From NCBI GenBank assembly GCA_025175895.1, contig CM045990.1, forward strand, positions 46,124,658 through 46,188,657: a stretch of 64,000 bases of DNA. The letters run 5' to 3'. Positions 47,463 through 58,365 of the stretch are shown in pieces. The stretch is from Wurfbainia villosa (lineage: Eukaryota > Streptophyta > Magnoliopsida > Zingiberales > Zingiberaceae). Both the position numbers and the translations under genes were made by a program. Position 1 is the stretch's first letter. Every line of letters begins with the position of its first letter. The notes under the pieces were generated by a model. That model did no database searches. It saw only the letters and a list, made by a program, of their open reading frames with translations, and had not been told where the DNA came from.

Positions 47463-48647
47463 TGATACTACTGGTACTTTTTCTACCTAATTCCCAATGG
47501 AAGAGTTAGCAGGTAACTCGTGACCCGTCCCCAAAACACCTGGTTCAGCCAAAAGGGAAAAAGGAGAAATAGTTCGGGCGAGAGCTATCAAAAGCCATTG
47601 ATATGGGAGAGAGTTATCAGAAGCCATGGGCACGGGCGAGAGTTAGACGAAGCCATTGACACGGGCGAGAGTTTGACGAAGCCATTGACACGGCCGAGAG
47701 TTATCGGAAGTAATTGACACGGGCGCAAGTAACGAGAGCCATCGGCACGGGCGAATGCTAGAAGCAAGGGACGCAGGTGGAGAAGAGGCGGAAGGCACTT
47801 CGCTAACAGAAGACTAGGAACTGGTTCAATTAGGCAATTCCAGAAGCCAATGGGATGGAGGAAGGGTCAACTCAACCTAATCGACGCGAAAGAAGTTTGG
47901 TACGGGCAAAAGGAGAATTGGTTCGGTTTAAGGAGAAACCCTAAGGCTAGGTCACCTATGGTATAGGGGCCTAAGTTAACTTCACCCAAAGCAGAGGGGT
48001 GAGGGAGACAGTTTAACCTCGTTGCCTGAAAAGTAAAGGAAAAGGAACTATGCAACGGCTTGGGGGGCCCCACGCAATATTCAGGGGAGTCCTCGTTCCT
48101 CATATGTGTAACAGAATTATTCTCCAGGAGGAGATGGTGGCCACGTGTACGATGGAGATAATCCACGACGTTACGTTGAAGGTGGAGGGAAGATAAATGG
48201 GAGAGAGGGAGGAAAAGAAAAGGGATCGATCCGCAATCATTCGCATCCAAAGAAGAGAGAGAGAGAGAGAAAAGGAAGAGTGGTCTCACGGAGAAGGAGG
48301 ACGGAGATCTATTGTTTGATAAGTCTCTTGTATTTTCCTCATCTTGTAACATCATTGTAAGAGGTCCTTTCTCCTCCACCTTCGAAACTTGCTTTAGAAG
48401 GAGGATCTTCATAGTGAAAGTGCTTAGGCACCGTGATCCGGTGAGAAACCTCACCCCATGGAGTAGAATCCTTATTCGAACCACGTTACATCTTGTGTCG
48501 AATCTCGATTCTTTGGTGTCGGGTTTCGTCTACTTCATTTTCTTATTCTTTACTGATCGCTGCCGGGGGAGAATACTCCGAGACCTCCCTCATCGCTTCA
48601 TCGCCTTGAAAACGGAGCGAACGGATTTTTCCCCCGCACCCGCATCA
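47463..48647 (+). repeat. Tat LTR 2: 5' LTR of nested copy
   Basis: From TGATACTACTGG to CACCCGCATCA, matching LTR 3 with scattered differences. The ~30-bp minisatellite is at 47590-47760 and a GA run at 48247-48273. The text ACCTCACCCCATGGAGTAG and AACCACGTTACATC lies near its end, a layout also seen in reverse in the Copia LTRs (ACGTGGTTCGGA, CTACTCCACGG). Confidence 0.9.
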
Positions 48648-48649
48648 GT

Positions 48650-48668
48650 TGGCGCCGTCTGTGGGAAC
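48650..48668 (+). other. Primer binding site of nested Tat element
   Basis: TGGCGCCGTCTGTGGGAAC lies two bases after the LTR end. This 18-19-base site is the usual one of Tat-lineage elements. Confidence 0.92.
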
Positions 48669-48687
48669 ATTTGAGCTGGACGTTGAG

Positions 48688-49815
48688 ATGCAACCCGAAG
48701 AAATGCAACAACCTGATATCTCTGTGGCGGAGGAGCGCCCCATCACCCTTCTACCATCGCAACTAAAGGCCTTAATGGATGATGCTATCACAGAAGCCCT
48801 CGCTAGAGAAAGGAGAAGGACCGGATATCTGCATCCGCACTCCGGGGAACCTTCTTCCAGAGATCCCCTCCCAGAAATGCCTCCTCCCTCTCGTACCGCC
48901 GCCCATGGTGAGGTGTTGCCTGGAGGCGGACTCGGGGGAAGAACACCCCAGAATACTACGCCCTTCACCCAAACGCGCCGGGAGGAACAGGGTGAAAGTC
49001 AATCAACCAGACCTCCGGAGTTCTACGAACCTAGCCCCTTCACGATGGACATTCTTTCGGAGCTCCCTCCATCCTACTTCCGAAATCCTCAGGTCAGTAA
49101 GTACGACGGTTCGACGGATCCGGAAGAGCACATATCGCAATTCGACGGAGCGGCCTCGCTTCACTGTTATACTGACGCTCTCAAGTGTCGAGTCTTCCGG
49201 ACCACCCTGATTGGTTCGGCGCAAAAGTGGTTCACTACTCTGCCACCGGGATCTATCACCTGTTTCGCTGACTTCCAGAGAATGTTCAGTCGAGAATTTG
49301 TCAGCTGTAAGGCGTATAAGCAAGACGCCTCTATGTTAATGCATATCACCCAGGGACCTTCAGAATCCCTTAGGGGGTATATCCATCGATTCACCTCAGC
49401 AGCTAGGGGAATCCCCGCAGCCCGATCTGAATCCTTCCGGGGTGCCATTCAGCACGGGCTGAAGGAGGGCCCCTTCCTTAGTTCCTTGCTGAGACAGCCT
49501 ACGGATAGCTATGAAGAGCTACTGAGCCGTGCAGAGCAGTTTATCCGCGAAGAAGAAGGATTAAGGGTGATGAGAGCCGAGCGAACTGCCGCAACAGTCC
49601 CAACTGAAAGGGCTCGTCCCGCTGCTCCTCAAGCTCCCCCTCGACGGGAGTATACAAGACCTTTTCGGCACGAGGCTCCGAGGCCTCGACCAATGCTACA
49701 GGGAGTTCGCCCCGCCCCGCCATTGCAAATCATGGCTGCTGAATTGCTTCCTCCTATGAGGACTTGGAAAGAACGTGAAATGGAGTTCTACGATCAACAG
49801 GGTCTGCTACAATGA
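48688..49815 (+). CDS. gag: Tat-lineage Gag (N-terminal and capsid part), cut by a stop
   Basis: The first ATG after the primer site (48688) opens 375 codons. The N-terminal 110 residues are Pro/Glu-rich. The Retrotrans_gag capsid domain follows (FRNPQVSKYDGSTDPEEHIS, SAQKWFTTLPPGSITCFADF, FSREFVSCKAYKQDASMLM, FIREEE). The C-terminal stretch is Arg/Pro-rich. A TGA at 49813-49815 ends it, but the same frame goes on open to 50340 through a Cys/His motif, so the original Gag was longer and the TGA is a mutation or a read-through site. Gag would form the virus-like particle. Confidence 0.85.
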   Translation: MQPEEMQQPDISVAEERPITLLPSQLKALMDDAITEALARERRRTGYLHPHSGEPSSRDPLPEMPPPSRTAAHGEVLPGGGLGGRTPQNTTPFTQTRREEQGESQSTRPPEFYEPSPFTMDILSELPPSYFRNPQVSKYDGSTDPEEHISQFDGAASLHCYTDALKCRVFRTTLIGSAQKWFTTLPPGSITCFADFQRMFSREFVSCKAYKQDASMLMHITQGPSESLRGYIHRFTSAARGIPAARSESFRGAIQHGLKEGPFLSSLLRQPTDSYEELLSRAEQFIREEEGLRVMRAERTAATVPTERARPAAPQAPPRREYTRPFRHEAPRPRPMLQGVRPAPPLQIMAAELLPPMRTWKEREMEFYDQQGLLQ

Positions 49816-50657
49816 CCCTTGGGACATAGAGGGATCCCGCGTAATCCCCCAGCCCCGTTCTTCTGCCAATATCATACAGAGTATGGTCACACTAGCAATC
49901 GATGTTTCAAGCTACAAGAAGAACTAGATCGCCTCCATGTTGCATATCCGCAATTGAGGTATCAAGCCGGAGGAACGGCACGGCGAGGCCCCCGAACCAA
50001 TGTCGCCCGTCCGGGGCCGTATAATCAACAACCTCGGGTCACTTTCCCCCAAACGCCGTCCCGAGAGGTGGTCTCTCAAGAAGGTCCATCAGGTGAGGGC
50101 CCTTCCTCCGCTTCAGATGACCTTCCCCCTCGGGGAGTTATCCATGTGATAGCCGAAGGACCTACAGACGGGGACTCTAACAGGGCACGGAAGTCATATG
50201 CCCATCTTATGGAGAGTTTGGCCATCGTCATCGACCAGACTGTACAAGCGGCGCTGCCCGTTTCGTTCGGGCCAGAAGATCTGCAGGGTGTTCTGCTGCC
50301 TCATACAGACGCCTTGGTTATCCGTATATCCTCAAGCTAATTATGAAGTGGCCCGGGTGCTAGTTGATTCGGGGAGCTCTGTCAACATCCTCTTCCAGGA
50401 GGCCTTCAGGCAGATGCAACTGGGAAATGCCCAGCTAGAAAATGTGTCCACTCCCCTTTTCGGATTCGCAGGGCACATGGTCCACCCAACGGGGCAGATT
50501 TCATTGCCTTTAACTCTGGGTGAAAAGCCCCGCCAAAAAACTAGTATAATCCCTTTCCTTATCGTGGATGCTCCATCCACTTATAACGCTATTCTTGGGC
50601 GCCCTTTCCTCACCCTTTTTCAGGCCGTGACTTCTGTACCACCGTGGCAAATTTCCA
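49816..50657 (+). pseudogene. Gag C-terminus and aspartic protease, frameshifted
   Basis: The frame 49816-50340 continues Gag after the TGA with FFCQYHTEYGHTSNRCFKL, a C/H/H/C knuckle-like motif. Near 50335 the frame moves by one base. The protease then reads VARVLVDSGSSVNILF (active-site DSGS) and later FLIVDAPSTYNAILGRPFL, the standard Gypsy protease end. A second one-base shift near 50645 leads into the RT frame. Protease would cut the polyprotein. This copy cannot make it as one chain. Confidence 0.8.
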
Positions 50658-52739
50658 GTGGGACAATTGGTGGGAGAAGTTCGTGGAGAACAGAAGGCCT
50701 CCCGGAGCTGCTATGTGCAAATGGTTCGGGACGATCAAAAGAAGGCCAGAACTGAAGACCTAAAAGGCAAAGCTGTCATCGCTACCGACGTCTGCGTCCT
50801 GGAGGAATTTCCCCCCAAGGCTGATAAGATAGAGGAGGGAGAACTGGTGGAGATTGCTCCGGGAAAGGCCACACGGATAGCACAACAGTTGGATATCAAA
50901 GGAGAGCTGGTGGCCTGCTTAAAGGAGAATGAGGACATCTTTGCAAGAGATGTGCATGATCTCACGGGTATCCATCCTCAAGTAGCGGAACACCACCTCA
51001 ACATCATTAGAGGAGCCCGACCCGTCCAACAGAAGAGGCGACATTTTGGACCCGAGAAAGACAAGATCATAGCTGAGGAGGTGGATAAGCTACTAAAAGC
51101 GGGCCATGTAAAGGAAATCCAGTTTCCCGAATGGGTTTCTAATGTAGTCTTGGTCCCCAAGCCTTCTGGGCAATGGAGGATGTGTATCGATTTCCGTGAT
51201 TTGAATAAAGCATGCCCTAAAGACTGCTACCCCTTGCCTCGCATTGATCAATTGGTGGATTCTACTGTAGGATATGAAGTGGTTTCCCTAATGGATGCCT
51301 ATCAGGGATATCATCAAATACCTTTGGCCGAAGAGGATCGAAAGAGGGTTAGCTTTGTGACTGCAAGGGGATTATATTCCTATGTGGTCATGCCGTTTGG
51401 ATTGAAGAACGCTGGGGCTACATATCAGCGCCTTATGGATAAAATTTTTGCAGAACAAAAAGGGAAGAATGTGGAGGTCTACGTGGATGACATCCTGGTC
51501 AAGTCGAAGGTCACTCGGGATTTAGTCAAGGACTTGAATGAAACCTTCGCTACGTTAAGGCGATTTAATATGAAGCTAAACCCTAACAAATGCTTGTTCG
51601 GGGTAAAAAGTGGCAAGTTCTTGGGGTACATTGTGACTGAGAAGGGGTTGCAAGCCAACCCCGAGAAGGTGAAGGCCTTATGCAACATGAAATCACCTAC
51701 TAATTTGCAAGAGACCCAGAAGTTAGTGGGCAGGATTGTTTCTTTATCCCGATTCATAGCCAGATCGGCGGACAAGGGGCTACCTTTCTTCAAGATCTTG
51801 CGCAAAGCTACTAAATTTCAGTGGGACGATCAATGTGAACAAGCTTTCCAGGAGTTGAAGAGATATCTGGTCGGACTCCCGTTACTGGCTAAACCAATAC
51901 AGGGAGAACCACTATGGATGTATCTGGCCGTCTCAGAAGGAGTCGTTAGTTCGGTATTACTGAAACAAGAAGGTTCTCACCAGCAACCTATTTACTATAC
52001 CAGCCATATTCTGAAGGGGGCAGAATTCCGTTATACGGAGTTAGAGAAGCTGGCATATATCCTAGTGCTAACCGCCCGCAAACTGAGGCCATACTTTTTG
52101 GCTCATCCTATCACCGTTTTAACACACAGCGAATTGGGCAAGGTCGTCACTAAGCCAAATTTCTCGGGAAGGTTAGCCAAATGGGTGGTAGAGCTAAGCG
52201 AGTATGATATACACTACCAACCTCGCACGGTCATCAAGGCCCAGGCACTCACTGATTTCCTGGCCGGGGTACCTTGTGGTTCGGAAGAAGGTTCGGCTAT
52301 GAAAGAGAGGGAATCAAAGGCATGGAATATATTCGTAGATGGCTCTTCAGGATCCACAGGCAGTGGTGTTGGTGTTCTATTAATTACCCCGGAGGGTGAA
52401 GAAACTCGATTAGCCGTTCGCCTGGAATATCGGGCATCTAATAATGAAGCGGAATATGAAGCTATCCTAGCGGGATTGCAGGCTGCTAAAGCGGTAGGGG
52501 CTTCTTCCATTGTGATCCACTCGGATTCCCAGTTGGTAATATCCCAACTTCAAGGTTCCTTTGCGGTTCGGGAGGAAAGGCTGCATAAGTACTTGAAAGC
52601 TTTTGAGAAAGAGAAAGCTCAATTTCATCAGGTCCTCTTGAAGCAAGTCCCGCGGGAGCACAATGAGAAGGCAGATGAATTGGCTCGGATGGCTAGCGCT
52701 GTGGGAGGAATAAAATCGTCGGAGACGATCCAAAGGTAG
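50658..52739 (+). CDS. pol: Tat-lineage RT - RNase H - second (archaeal-type) RNase H
   Basis: 693 codons open. It is the continuation of a polyprotein, so 50658 (a TTG) is only where the frame becomes open. RT: FPEWVSNVVLVPKPSGQWRM, CIDFRDLNKACPKDCYPLPR, MPFGLKNAGATYQRLMD and YVDD at residues 275-278. The connection and first RNase H cover about residues 345-545. Its pattern is degenerate (YTSHILKGAEFRYTELEKLA kept, first Asp not evident). The second RNase H has all four catalytic residues: D561 (FVDGS), E597-E601 region (NNEAEYEA), D623 (HSDSQ) and D673 (KADELARM). Having both is characteristic of Tat elements. It copies the element RNA into DNA. The frame ends at a stop that separates it from integrase. 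Confidence 0.9.
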   Translation: MGQLVGEVRGEQKASRSCYVQMVRDDQKKARTEDLKGKAVIATDVCVLEEFPPKADKIEEGELVEIAPGKATRIAQQLDIKGELVACLKENEDIFARDVHDLTGIHPQVAEHHLNIIRGARPVQQKRRHFGPEKDKIIAEEVDKLLKAGHVKEIQFPEWVSNVVLVPKPSGQWRMCIDFRDLNKACPKDCYPLPRIDQLVDSTVGYEVVSLMDAYQGYHQIPLAEEDRKRVSFVTARGLYSYVVMPFGLKNAGATYQRLMDKIFAEQKGKNVEVYVDDILVKSKVTRDLVKDLNETFATLRRFNMKLNPNKCLFGVKSGKFLGYIVTEKGLQANPEKVKALCNMKSPTNLQETQKLVGRIVSLSRFIARSADKGLPFFKILRKATKFQWDDQCEQAFQELKRYLVGLPLLAKPIQGEPLWMYLAVSEGVVSSVLLKQEGSHQQPIYYTSHILKGAEFRYTELEKLAYILVLTARKLRPYFLAHPITVLTHSELGKVVTKPNFSGRLAKWVVELSEYDIHYQPRTVIKAQALTDFLAGVPCGSEEGSAMKERESKAWNIFVDGSSGSTGSGVGVLLITPEGEETRLAVRLEYRASNNEAEYEAILAGLQAAKAVGASSIVIHSDSQLVISQLQGSFAVREERLHKYLKAFEKEKAQFHQVLLKQVPREHNEKADELARMASAVGGIKSSETIQR

Positions 52740-54018
52740 AATTCAAACTTCCTTAGCAATATGCAACATAGAGGGAGACACACCAATCAAGCCTAATTCT
52801 TGATTGAGAACCGATATCATAGCTTATTTATGACGAAGATTCCTGAAGGGAAAATTGCGGCATCTACTTTAATACACCGAGCCAAATGGTTCATCCTCTT
52901 AAATGAAGACCTGTACAAGACCTCTTTCGGGCGACCCTTGTTAAAATGCCTAGGAAATGAGGATGCGGAATGGGTACTCCGGGAGATCCATGAAGGATGC
53001 TGCAGCAATCATTTAGGAGGGAGAGCTTTAGCAAGAAAGACCTTGTTGGCCGGATACTTTTGGCCTACTCTTCAACGAGATGCGGCTCGTATAGTGCAAA
53101 GTTGCATCGCTTGTCAGAAACATAGCAACCGTTCTGAGCGACCGAGTTAATGAAAAGCCGTGGTCTCTTCCCCGCCCTTTTGACCAATGGGGAATGGATA
53201 TAGTGGGTCCGATGCCAGCGGCACCTTTACAGAAGAGGTTTTTATTGGTCGCTGTGGATTATTTTTCCAAATGGGTGGAGGTCGAGCCCTTAGCCAAAAT
53301 TACTGAGAATGCCGTAATACAGTTCTTATGGAGAAATATCATTTGTCGGTATGGTATCCCTCAGAAAATAGTCAGTGATAATGGGCAACAGTTCCAAGAG
53401 AAAAAGATTCAAGAATGGTGCCAAAGTCTCAACATTCAGCAAGCTTTCACTTCGGTAGCTCACCCTCAAGCGAATGGACAAGTGGAGGTAACTAACAGGA
53501 TCCTCATTCAAGGATTAAAGACCAAGTTGGGTGCTCAGAGGGGAAACTGGGTGGAAGAGCTACCAAAGGCCCTATGGGCCTATCGAACCACACCTAAGAC
53601 AAATTGGAGAGACTCCTTTAGTTTGGTATATGGGGCGGAGGTCGTTATTCGATCGAAGTTTTGTTGGATAGCGCTGGGTAAAAGCATACGAGCCGGATCG
53701 TAACCAACTTATCCGAAGCACCAATTAGATCTGTGGAGGAAAGGCGGAGATGGCCCGAGGCGAGCGGAATTTTACAAGCAGAGAGTTCAGCGAGCCTTTA
53801 ATAAGAAAGTGGTGCCTCGGAGATTTCAAGAAGGAGATTGGGTTTTGCGTAAGGTCAATCCCGCTGGAGATCCTGGAAAGTTGGCTCCCAACTGGGAGGG
53901 ACCCTACGAGATAACGCGCTGCGTAGCAGGGTCAGCATATTATCTGAAAGACGACCAAGGCAAAGAGCTTCCACGACCTTGGAACGCCCTTCACTTGAAG
54001 CTCTTTCACTCTGTATGA
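52740..54018 (+). pseudogene. Tat-lineage integrase, broken by stops and frameshifts
   Basis: After two in-frame stops (52737 and about 52797) the linker and zinc-binding region are open at 52800-53150 (EIHEGCCSNHLGGRALARK, CIACQKH). A frame change leads to the core at 53194-53703, where the catalytic triad is visible: Asp at 53197 (MDIVGP), Asp at 53377 (VSDNGQQF) and Glu at 53485 (GQVEVTNR), with 35 residues between the last two. Another local frame change near 53650 scrambles LLDSA-like text. The C-terminal domain is open at 53809-54018 (FQEGDWVLRKVNPAGDPGKL, NWEGPYEI) and ends in LKLFHSV. Integrase would insert the DNA copy. This one cannot be made whole. Confidence 0.88.
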
Positions 54019-54231
54019 GAAATATGAAATAGAAAAGGAGAAATTATGAAACTCAGAGGGGGTGTTTATTGAATTGATTATATCAATTAAATGCCAAGTG
54101 CTCTCTAAATTTCATTAAGGGGTTATTTTTAAGGGCAATACAGTATTACCAATGAGTATTGAAGGAGAAACAGAAAAACAGAAAGGAAATTCTCGTTTCA
54201 AAATGAGATATTGTATTACAGCTTAAATCGT
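54019..54231. other. Spacer after integrase, purine-rich
   Basis: GAAATAGAAAAGGAGAAATT and GAAACTCAGAGGGGGTG make purine-rich runs just after integrase. No gene is visible. The position would suit an internal second polypurine tract, but I cannot show that. Confidence 0.4.
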
Positions 54232-54711
54232 TCAGGAGGATAACGTTTGAACCCAGCCTCCCAATTTAAAGAAAACGAAGGATAAGTTGGAGGAGGTAAT
54301 CGATAATCGCCGAACCGCATCATTGAATCCGTCCTGATAAGTGGCGCGCATTAAAATAACGAGTCGCTCCTGGCGGTTCGGGCGGTCAGGGCTTCGTTCT
54401 CGATGCCGCCTCTCGCACTTTTCCTGTTGTTCGCGAAGATTTCGACGCACGTCCACATAGCGCCGTGACACCTCCATAATTGCGTCAGCCAGAGTGGAAA
54501 CGTCATCGGCTCGAGAACTTTGGTCTCGTACAAGATGCGCCATCTCCACCATATTCGACGCATAGAGGCGAAATCCTTCCACCGCCTCGGAGTAAGATCT
54601 GTCGACGAGTTCGGTGTTCATCCTCCAAGGGAAGTCTCTCACTGCGTGCAATGGGCATGAGCATGCGCCGGAATTTATAAGGGAGGAGTTTTCTTGTACC
54701 TCCTTACACAA
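54232..54711 (-). CDS. Antisense gene D, C-terminal frame (159 codons)
   Basis: Open on the minus strand. It has charged, helix-prone sequence (YSEAVEGFRLYASNMVEMAH, VRRNLREQQEKCERRHRERS) ending GGWVQTLSS. It has the character of a coiled-coil tail and may be the last exon of the Ser/Pro-rich gene that starts at 56041. Splice sites between them (54712-55110) are not resolved. In that gap a CAATTGTTGTGATAGAAGTTG-type stretch could encode further coiled coil. I know no family. Confidence 0.5.
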   Translation of the reverse strand: MCKEVQENSSLINSGACSCPLHAVRDFPWRMNTELVDRSYSEAVEGFRLYASNMVEMAHLVRDQSSRADDVSTLADAIMEVSRRYVDVRRNLREQQEKCERRHRERSPDRPNRQERLVILMRATYQDGFNDAVRRLSITSSNLSFVFFKLGGWVQTLSS

Positions 54712-55110
54712 AGTGCGGAGGTCCCTATCTTATCTGTGCTCGTGGTATTGACCTTGAAGGCGGCGATGGTGTCCGCGTCTGTTTTCCCTTGAGGAGCTCG
54801 CTACCCGCCTCAAGACGCAATAGCTCTTGAGCTGAGGATGATTCCGTGTCAAGAGAACTTGATGGGATTTCTGGCCGAGGACAAGTGGCCCGCCCGACCG
54901 GTTGTCCCTTTATCTGCGATAATGTCGATATCTTTGAATTCTTTGGTGAGCTTCAGTTAATTGCTCCTGGCACAAGCGCAATTGTTGTGATAGAAGTTGT
55001 TCTCGGCTCTGAGCATTCGCCAAGTCTTCCCGTTGCTGCCGCTCCCATTCTTGAGCTTGGGTTCGGTATTGATGAAGGGAGCAACCCAATTCTTGATGAT
55101 TGGTCAGGGC

Positions 55111-56041
55111 CTACATACCGGTTGAGGAGAAAAGAAATGGGTCAGTTAAACAAAGATAAGGAAATTGACTAAGAAAACGTACCAGGTCCAAAGCATGACG
55201 CAGGCCTTCCATACGAGGAGTCATCTCCTCTAAGTTCAGGATCCGAAGACTCCTGGGAGAAAGGGAGGAAGATGGGACGGATGACGTCGGAGGGTGAATT
55301 TCACCTGCAAAGGGGAGAATGGAGGCGGTATTCATTGGTGGAGAACGGAGAGAGGGAGGAGTCTCATTCAAAAGGCCCATGGAAATGGTGGTCAAGGATG
55401 GCATATCCGGAGATGCGAGGGGAATGGGCGTCATGTTTGTCTCGGAGATGAAGTCAGAAGGAAAAATGGAAGGAGGCTGATCGGAGGAGGGTTCTGGAGA
55501 AGATGAGATGATGAGCGCTGGGTCGGGGAAGCCTTCAATGGGGATTTTAGAAGTAGAAAAACCCTGGTTAGGGTCCACCGGAAGGGAAGGACTCTTCAGG
55601 CGATAAACAAAGGGGGAAGCTGGCGGTGAAGGAAGGTCAATCGCCATGGGTTCAAGAGAGGAATAACGGGCCGGGGAAAGAGAAGACTGGGGTGGTATAA
55701 CCTCTGTCACCGGCTGGCATGAGAGCATCTCCTTCCCAGATGCCTCCCGGGTTCTTGAGGGAAGAAGAGGGCGATTTCTGAATATCGTTGATAGAAGGAG
55801 GCAAAGGGGGAAAGTTGGGGCTTGTACAGGTAGGAGGAAGTGAAGAGGGACTGATGACCCCGGCTTCCTTCGGGATGGGGGTAGCGAAAGTCACCGAAGG
55901 AGGAGAGGGAGAATGACGAGATGATTCCTGTATGGTGGTGATCGAAGGAGGTGAAGAAGAAGAAGAAGCTAAGGGCTGACCGACACCCCGTTTACGATTC
56001 GTGTAGCAGCCCGCTATTTCCTGGAAGAAGGTGGAATGCAT
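55111..56041 (-). pseudogene. Antisense gene D, Ser/Pro-rich 5' part
   Basis: ATG at 56041 (MHSTFFQEIAG) opens Ser/Pro-rich sequence (SSSSSPPSITTIQESSRHSP, NFPPLPPSINDIQKSPSSS) up to a stop near 55654. The neighbouring frame 55728-55111 continues the same character (PARYSSLEPMAIDLPSPPAS, LPVDPNQGFSTSKIPIEGFP) and ends in LDLVRFLSQ. The frame switch lies around MPAGDRG near 55720-55735. A related continuation is on + at 63637-64000. Low-complexity composition makes a fold unlikely. The target site of the nested insertion lies inside this gene in the other copy. Confidence 0.55.
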
Positions 56042-56289
56042 CTCGGATATCTGAAAATAACGAAAGACGAGGAACCAGGAAGGAAAGATCGAAGAAACGA
56101 AATTTGGCGGCGGAGGAGCAAGCAGACGAAGAAGAGGAAGACCAAAAGGCGAAAGGATGAAGATAGCAGAAAAAACGAGGACGAAAGAGTCCCCTATAAA
56201 AAGAGGAAGAATGGGCTTGCAGCTGTTAATGGGCTTCGCGTCGGTAGTGAAAGGGGAAGAAGGATTTATTTTTCCTAAATAGCCCATTA

Positions 56290-58085
56290 TATACAAAAAG
56301 GCTATCCCCGCAAAGCGGAAGTTTATCCCCGTGTGGTGGTGGAACGGAAGAACCGAGACTCTTCGGTTACTACTTACTTTATATATGAAATGCTATCCCC
56401 GCAGAGCGGAAGTTTATCCCCGTGTGGTGGTGGAACGGAAGAACTGAGAATCCTCGGTTACTAATTACTCTATATATGACATGCTATCCCCGCAGAGCGG
56501 AAGTTTATCCCCGTGTGGTGGTGGAACGGAAGAACCGAGACTCCTCGGTTATTATTTACTCTATATATGAGATGCTATCCCCGCAGAGCGGAAGTTTATC
56601 CCCGTGTGGTGGTGGAACGGAAGAACCGAGACTCCTCGGTTACTATTTACTCTATATATGAGATGCTATCCCCGCAGAGCGGAAGTTTATCCCCGTGTGG
56701 TGGTGGAACGGAAGAACCGAGACTCCTCGGTTATTTTACTCTATATATGAGATGCTATCTCACAGAGCGAAGTTTATCCCGTGTGGTGGTGGAACGGAAG
56801 AACCGAGACTCTACATTATTTATTCTATATATGAGATGCTATCCAGAGCGAAGTTTATCCCCGTGTGGTGGTGGAACGGAAGAACCGAGACTCCTCGGTT
56901 ACTATTTACTCTATATATGAGATGCTATCCTTGCAGAGCGAAGTTTATCCCCGTGTGGTGGTGGAACGGAAGAACCGAGACTCCTCGGTTACTATTTACT
57001 CTATATATGAGATGCTATCCCGCAGAGCGTAAGTTTATCCCGTGTGGTGGTGGAGCGGAAGCAGAGACTCCTCGGTTTACTATTTACTCTATATATGAGA
57101 TGCTATCTCGCAGAGCGGAAGTTTATCCGTGTGGTGGTGGAACGGAAGAACCGAGACTCCTGCTACTATTTACTCTATATATGAGATGCTATCCGCAGAG
57201 CGGAAGTTTATCCCCGTGTGGTGGTGGAACGGAAGAACCGAGACTCCTCGGTTACTATTTACTCTATATATGAGGTGCTATCCCCGCAGAGCCGAAGTTT
57301 ATCCCCGTGTGGTGGTGGAACGGAAGAACCGAGACTCCTCGGTTACTATTTACTCTATATATGAGATGCTATCCCCGCAGAGCAGAAGTTTATCCCCGTG
57401 TGGTGGTGGAACGGAAGAACCGAGACTCCTCGGTTACTATTTACTCTATATATGAGATGCTATCCCCGCAGAGCGGAAGTTTATCCCCGTGTGGTGGTGG
57501 AACGGAAGAACCGAGATTCCTCGGTTACTATTTACTCTATATATGAAATGCTATCTCAAGAGAGAAGTTTATCCCCGTGTGGGGGTGGAACGGAAGAACC
57601 GAGATTCCTCGGTTACTATTTACTCTATATATGAAATGCTATCCCCGCAGAGCGGAAGTTTATCCCCGTGTGGTGGTGGAACGGAAGAACCGAGACTCCT
57701 CGGTTACTATTTACTCTATATATGAGATGCTATCCCCGCAGAGCGGAAGTTTATCCCCGTGTGGTGGTGGAACGGAAGAACCGAGAATCCTCGGTTACTA
57801 TTTACTCTATATATGAAATGCTATCCCCGCAGAGCGGAAGTTTATCCCCGTGTGGTGGTGGAACGGAAGAACCGAGATTCCTCGGTTACTATTTACTCTA
57901 TATATGAAATGCTATCCCCGTAGAGCGGAAGTTTATCCCCGTGTGGTGGTGGAACGGAAGAACCGAGACTCCTCGGTTATTATTTACTCTATTTATGCAA
58001 ATTGCTACCCCCGCAAAGCGGAAGATATCCTCGTGTGGTGGTGGAACGGATGAACCGAAATTCCTCGGTTATTATTTATTCTATG
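56290..58085. repeat. 91-bp tandem array, about 20 units (nested copy)
   Basis: GTGTGGTGGTGGAACGG recurs at 56331, 56422, 56513, 56604 and 56695, then with small losses near 56781, 56863, 56953, 57039, 57128 and 57217, then at 57307, 57398, 57489, 57577, 57668, 57759, 57850, 57941 and about 58033. Each unit has a perfect hairpin AACCGAG-ACTC-CTCGGTT (7-bp stem) followed by CTATATATGA, a TATA-like word, and GCTATCCCCGCAGAGCGGAA. Because 91 is not divisible by 3 and the unit has few stops, overlapping frames of about 79 codons appear, and they are not genes. The first and last units are variant (CAAAGCGGAA), as at array edges. Confidence 0.95.
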
Positions 58086-58365
58086 TCTCAGTTGCTTGTA
58101 TTAATCAACTTTATATGGTTGTATTCTTGTGCAACAGCAGAGTCAGCTCGTCTAAGGGGTCTATATACCCACCAAATTGAAAAGACGGGAGAGCCGAAAT
58201 ATGCCCCAAATTACATGTAAATACAAAAGGAATAAAGAGTAGTACAACTCAGAAGGTCCTGGAGGAAGGAGATAAACTAGGGAAGTTCGATGATACGGGA
58301 GAACTACATACTCCCAGCCATCTACGAGGAGAAGCAACAAGAGAAACCCTAATACATCTAGGGTA
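58086..58365. other. Spacer between array and antisense gene C
   Basis: Matches 45546-45834 in reverse. Contains GGTCTATATACCC near 58159, a TATA-like word on the plus strand. No frame of interest. Confidence 0.5.

Noticed and set aside
48779..49723. Minus- and plus-strand frames over Tat gag
   Set aside because: Shadows of the gag frame, which carries the capsid domain.
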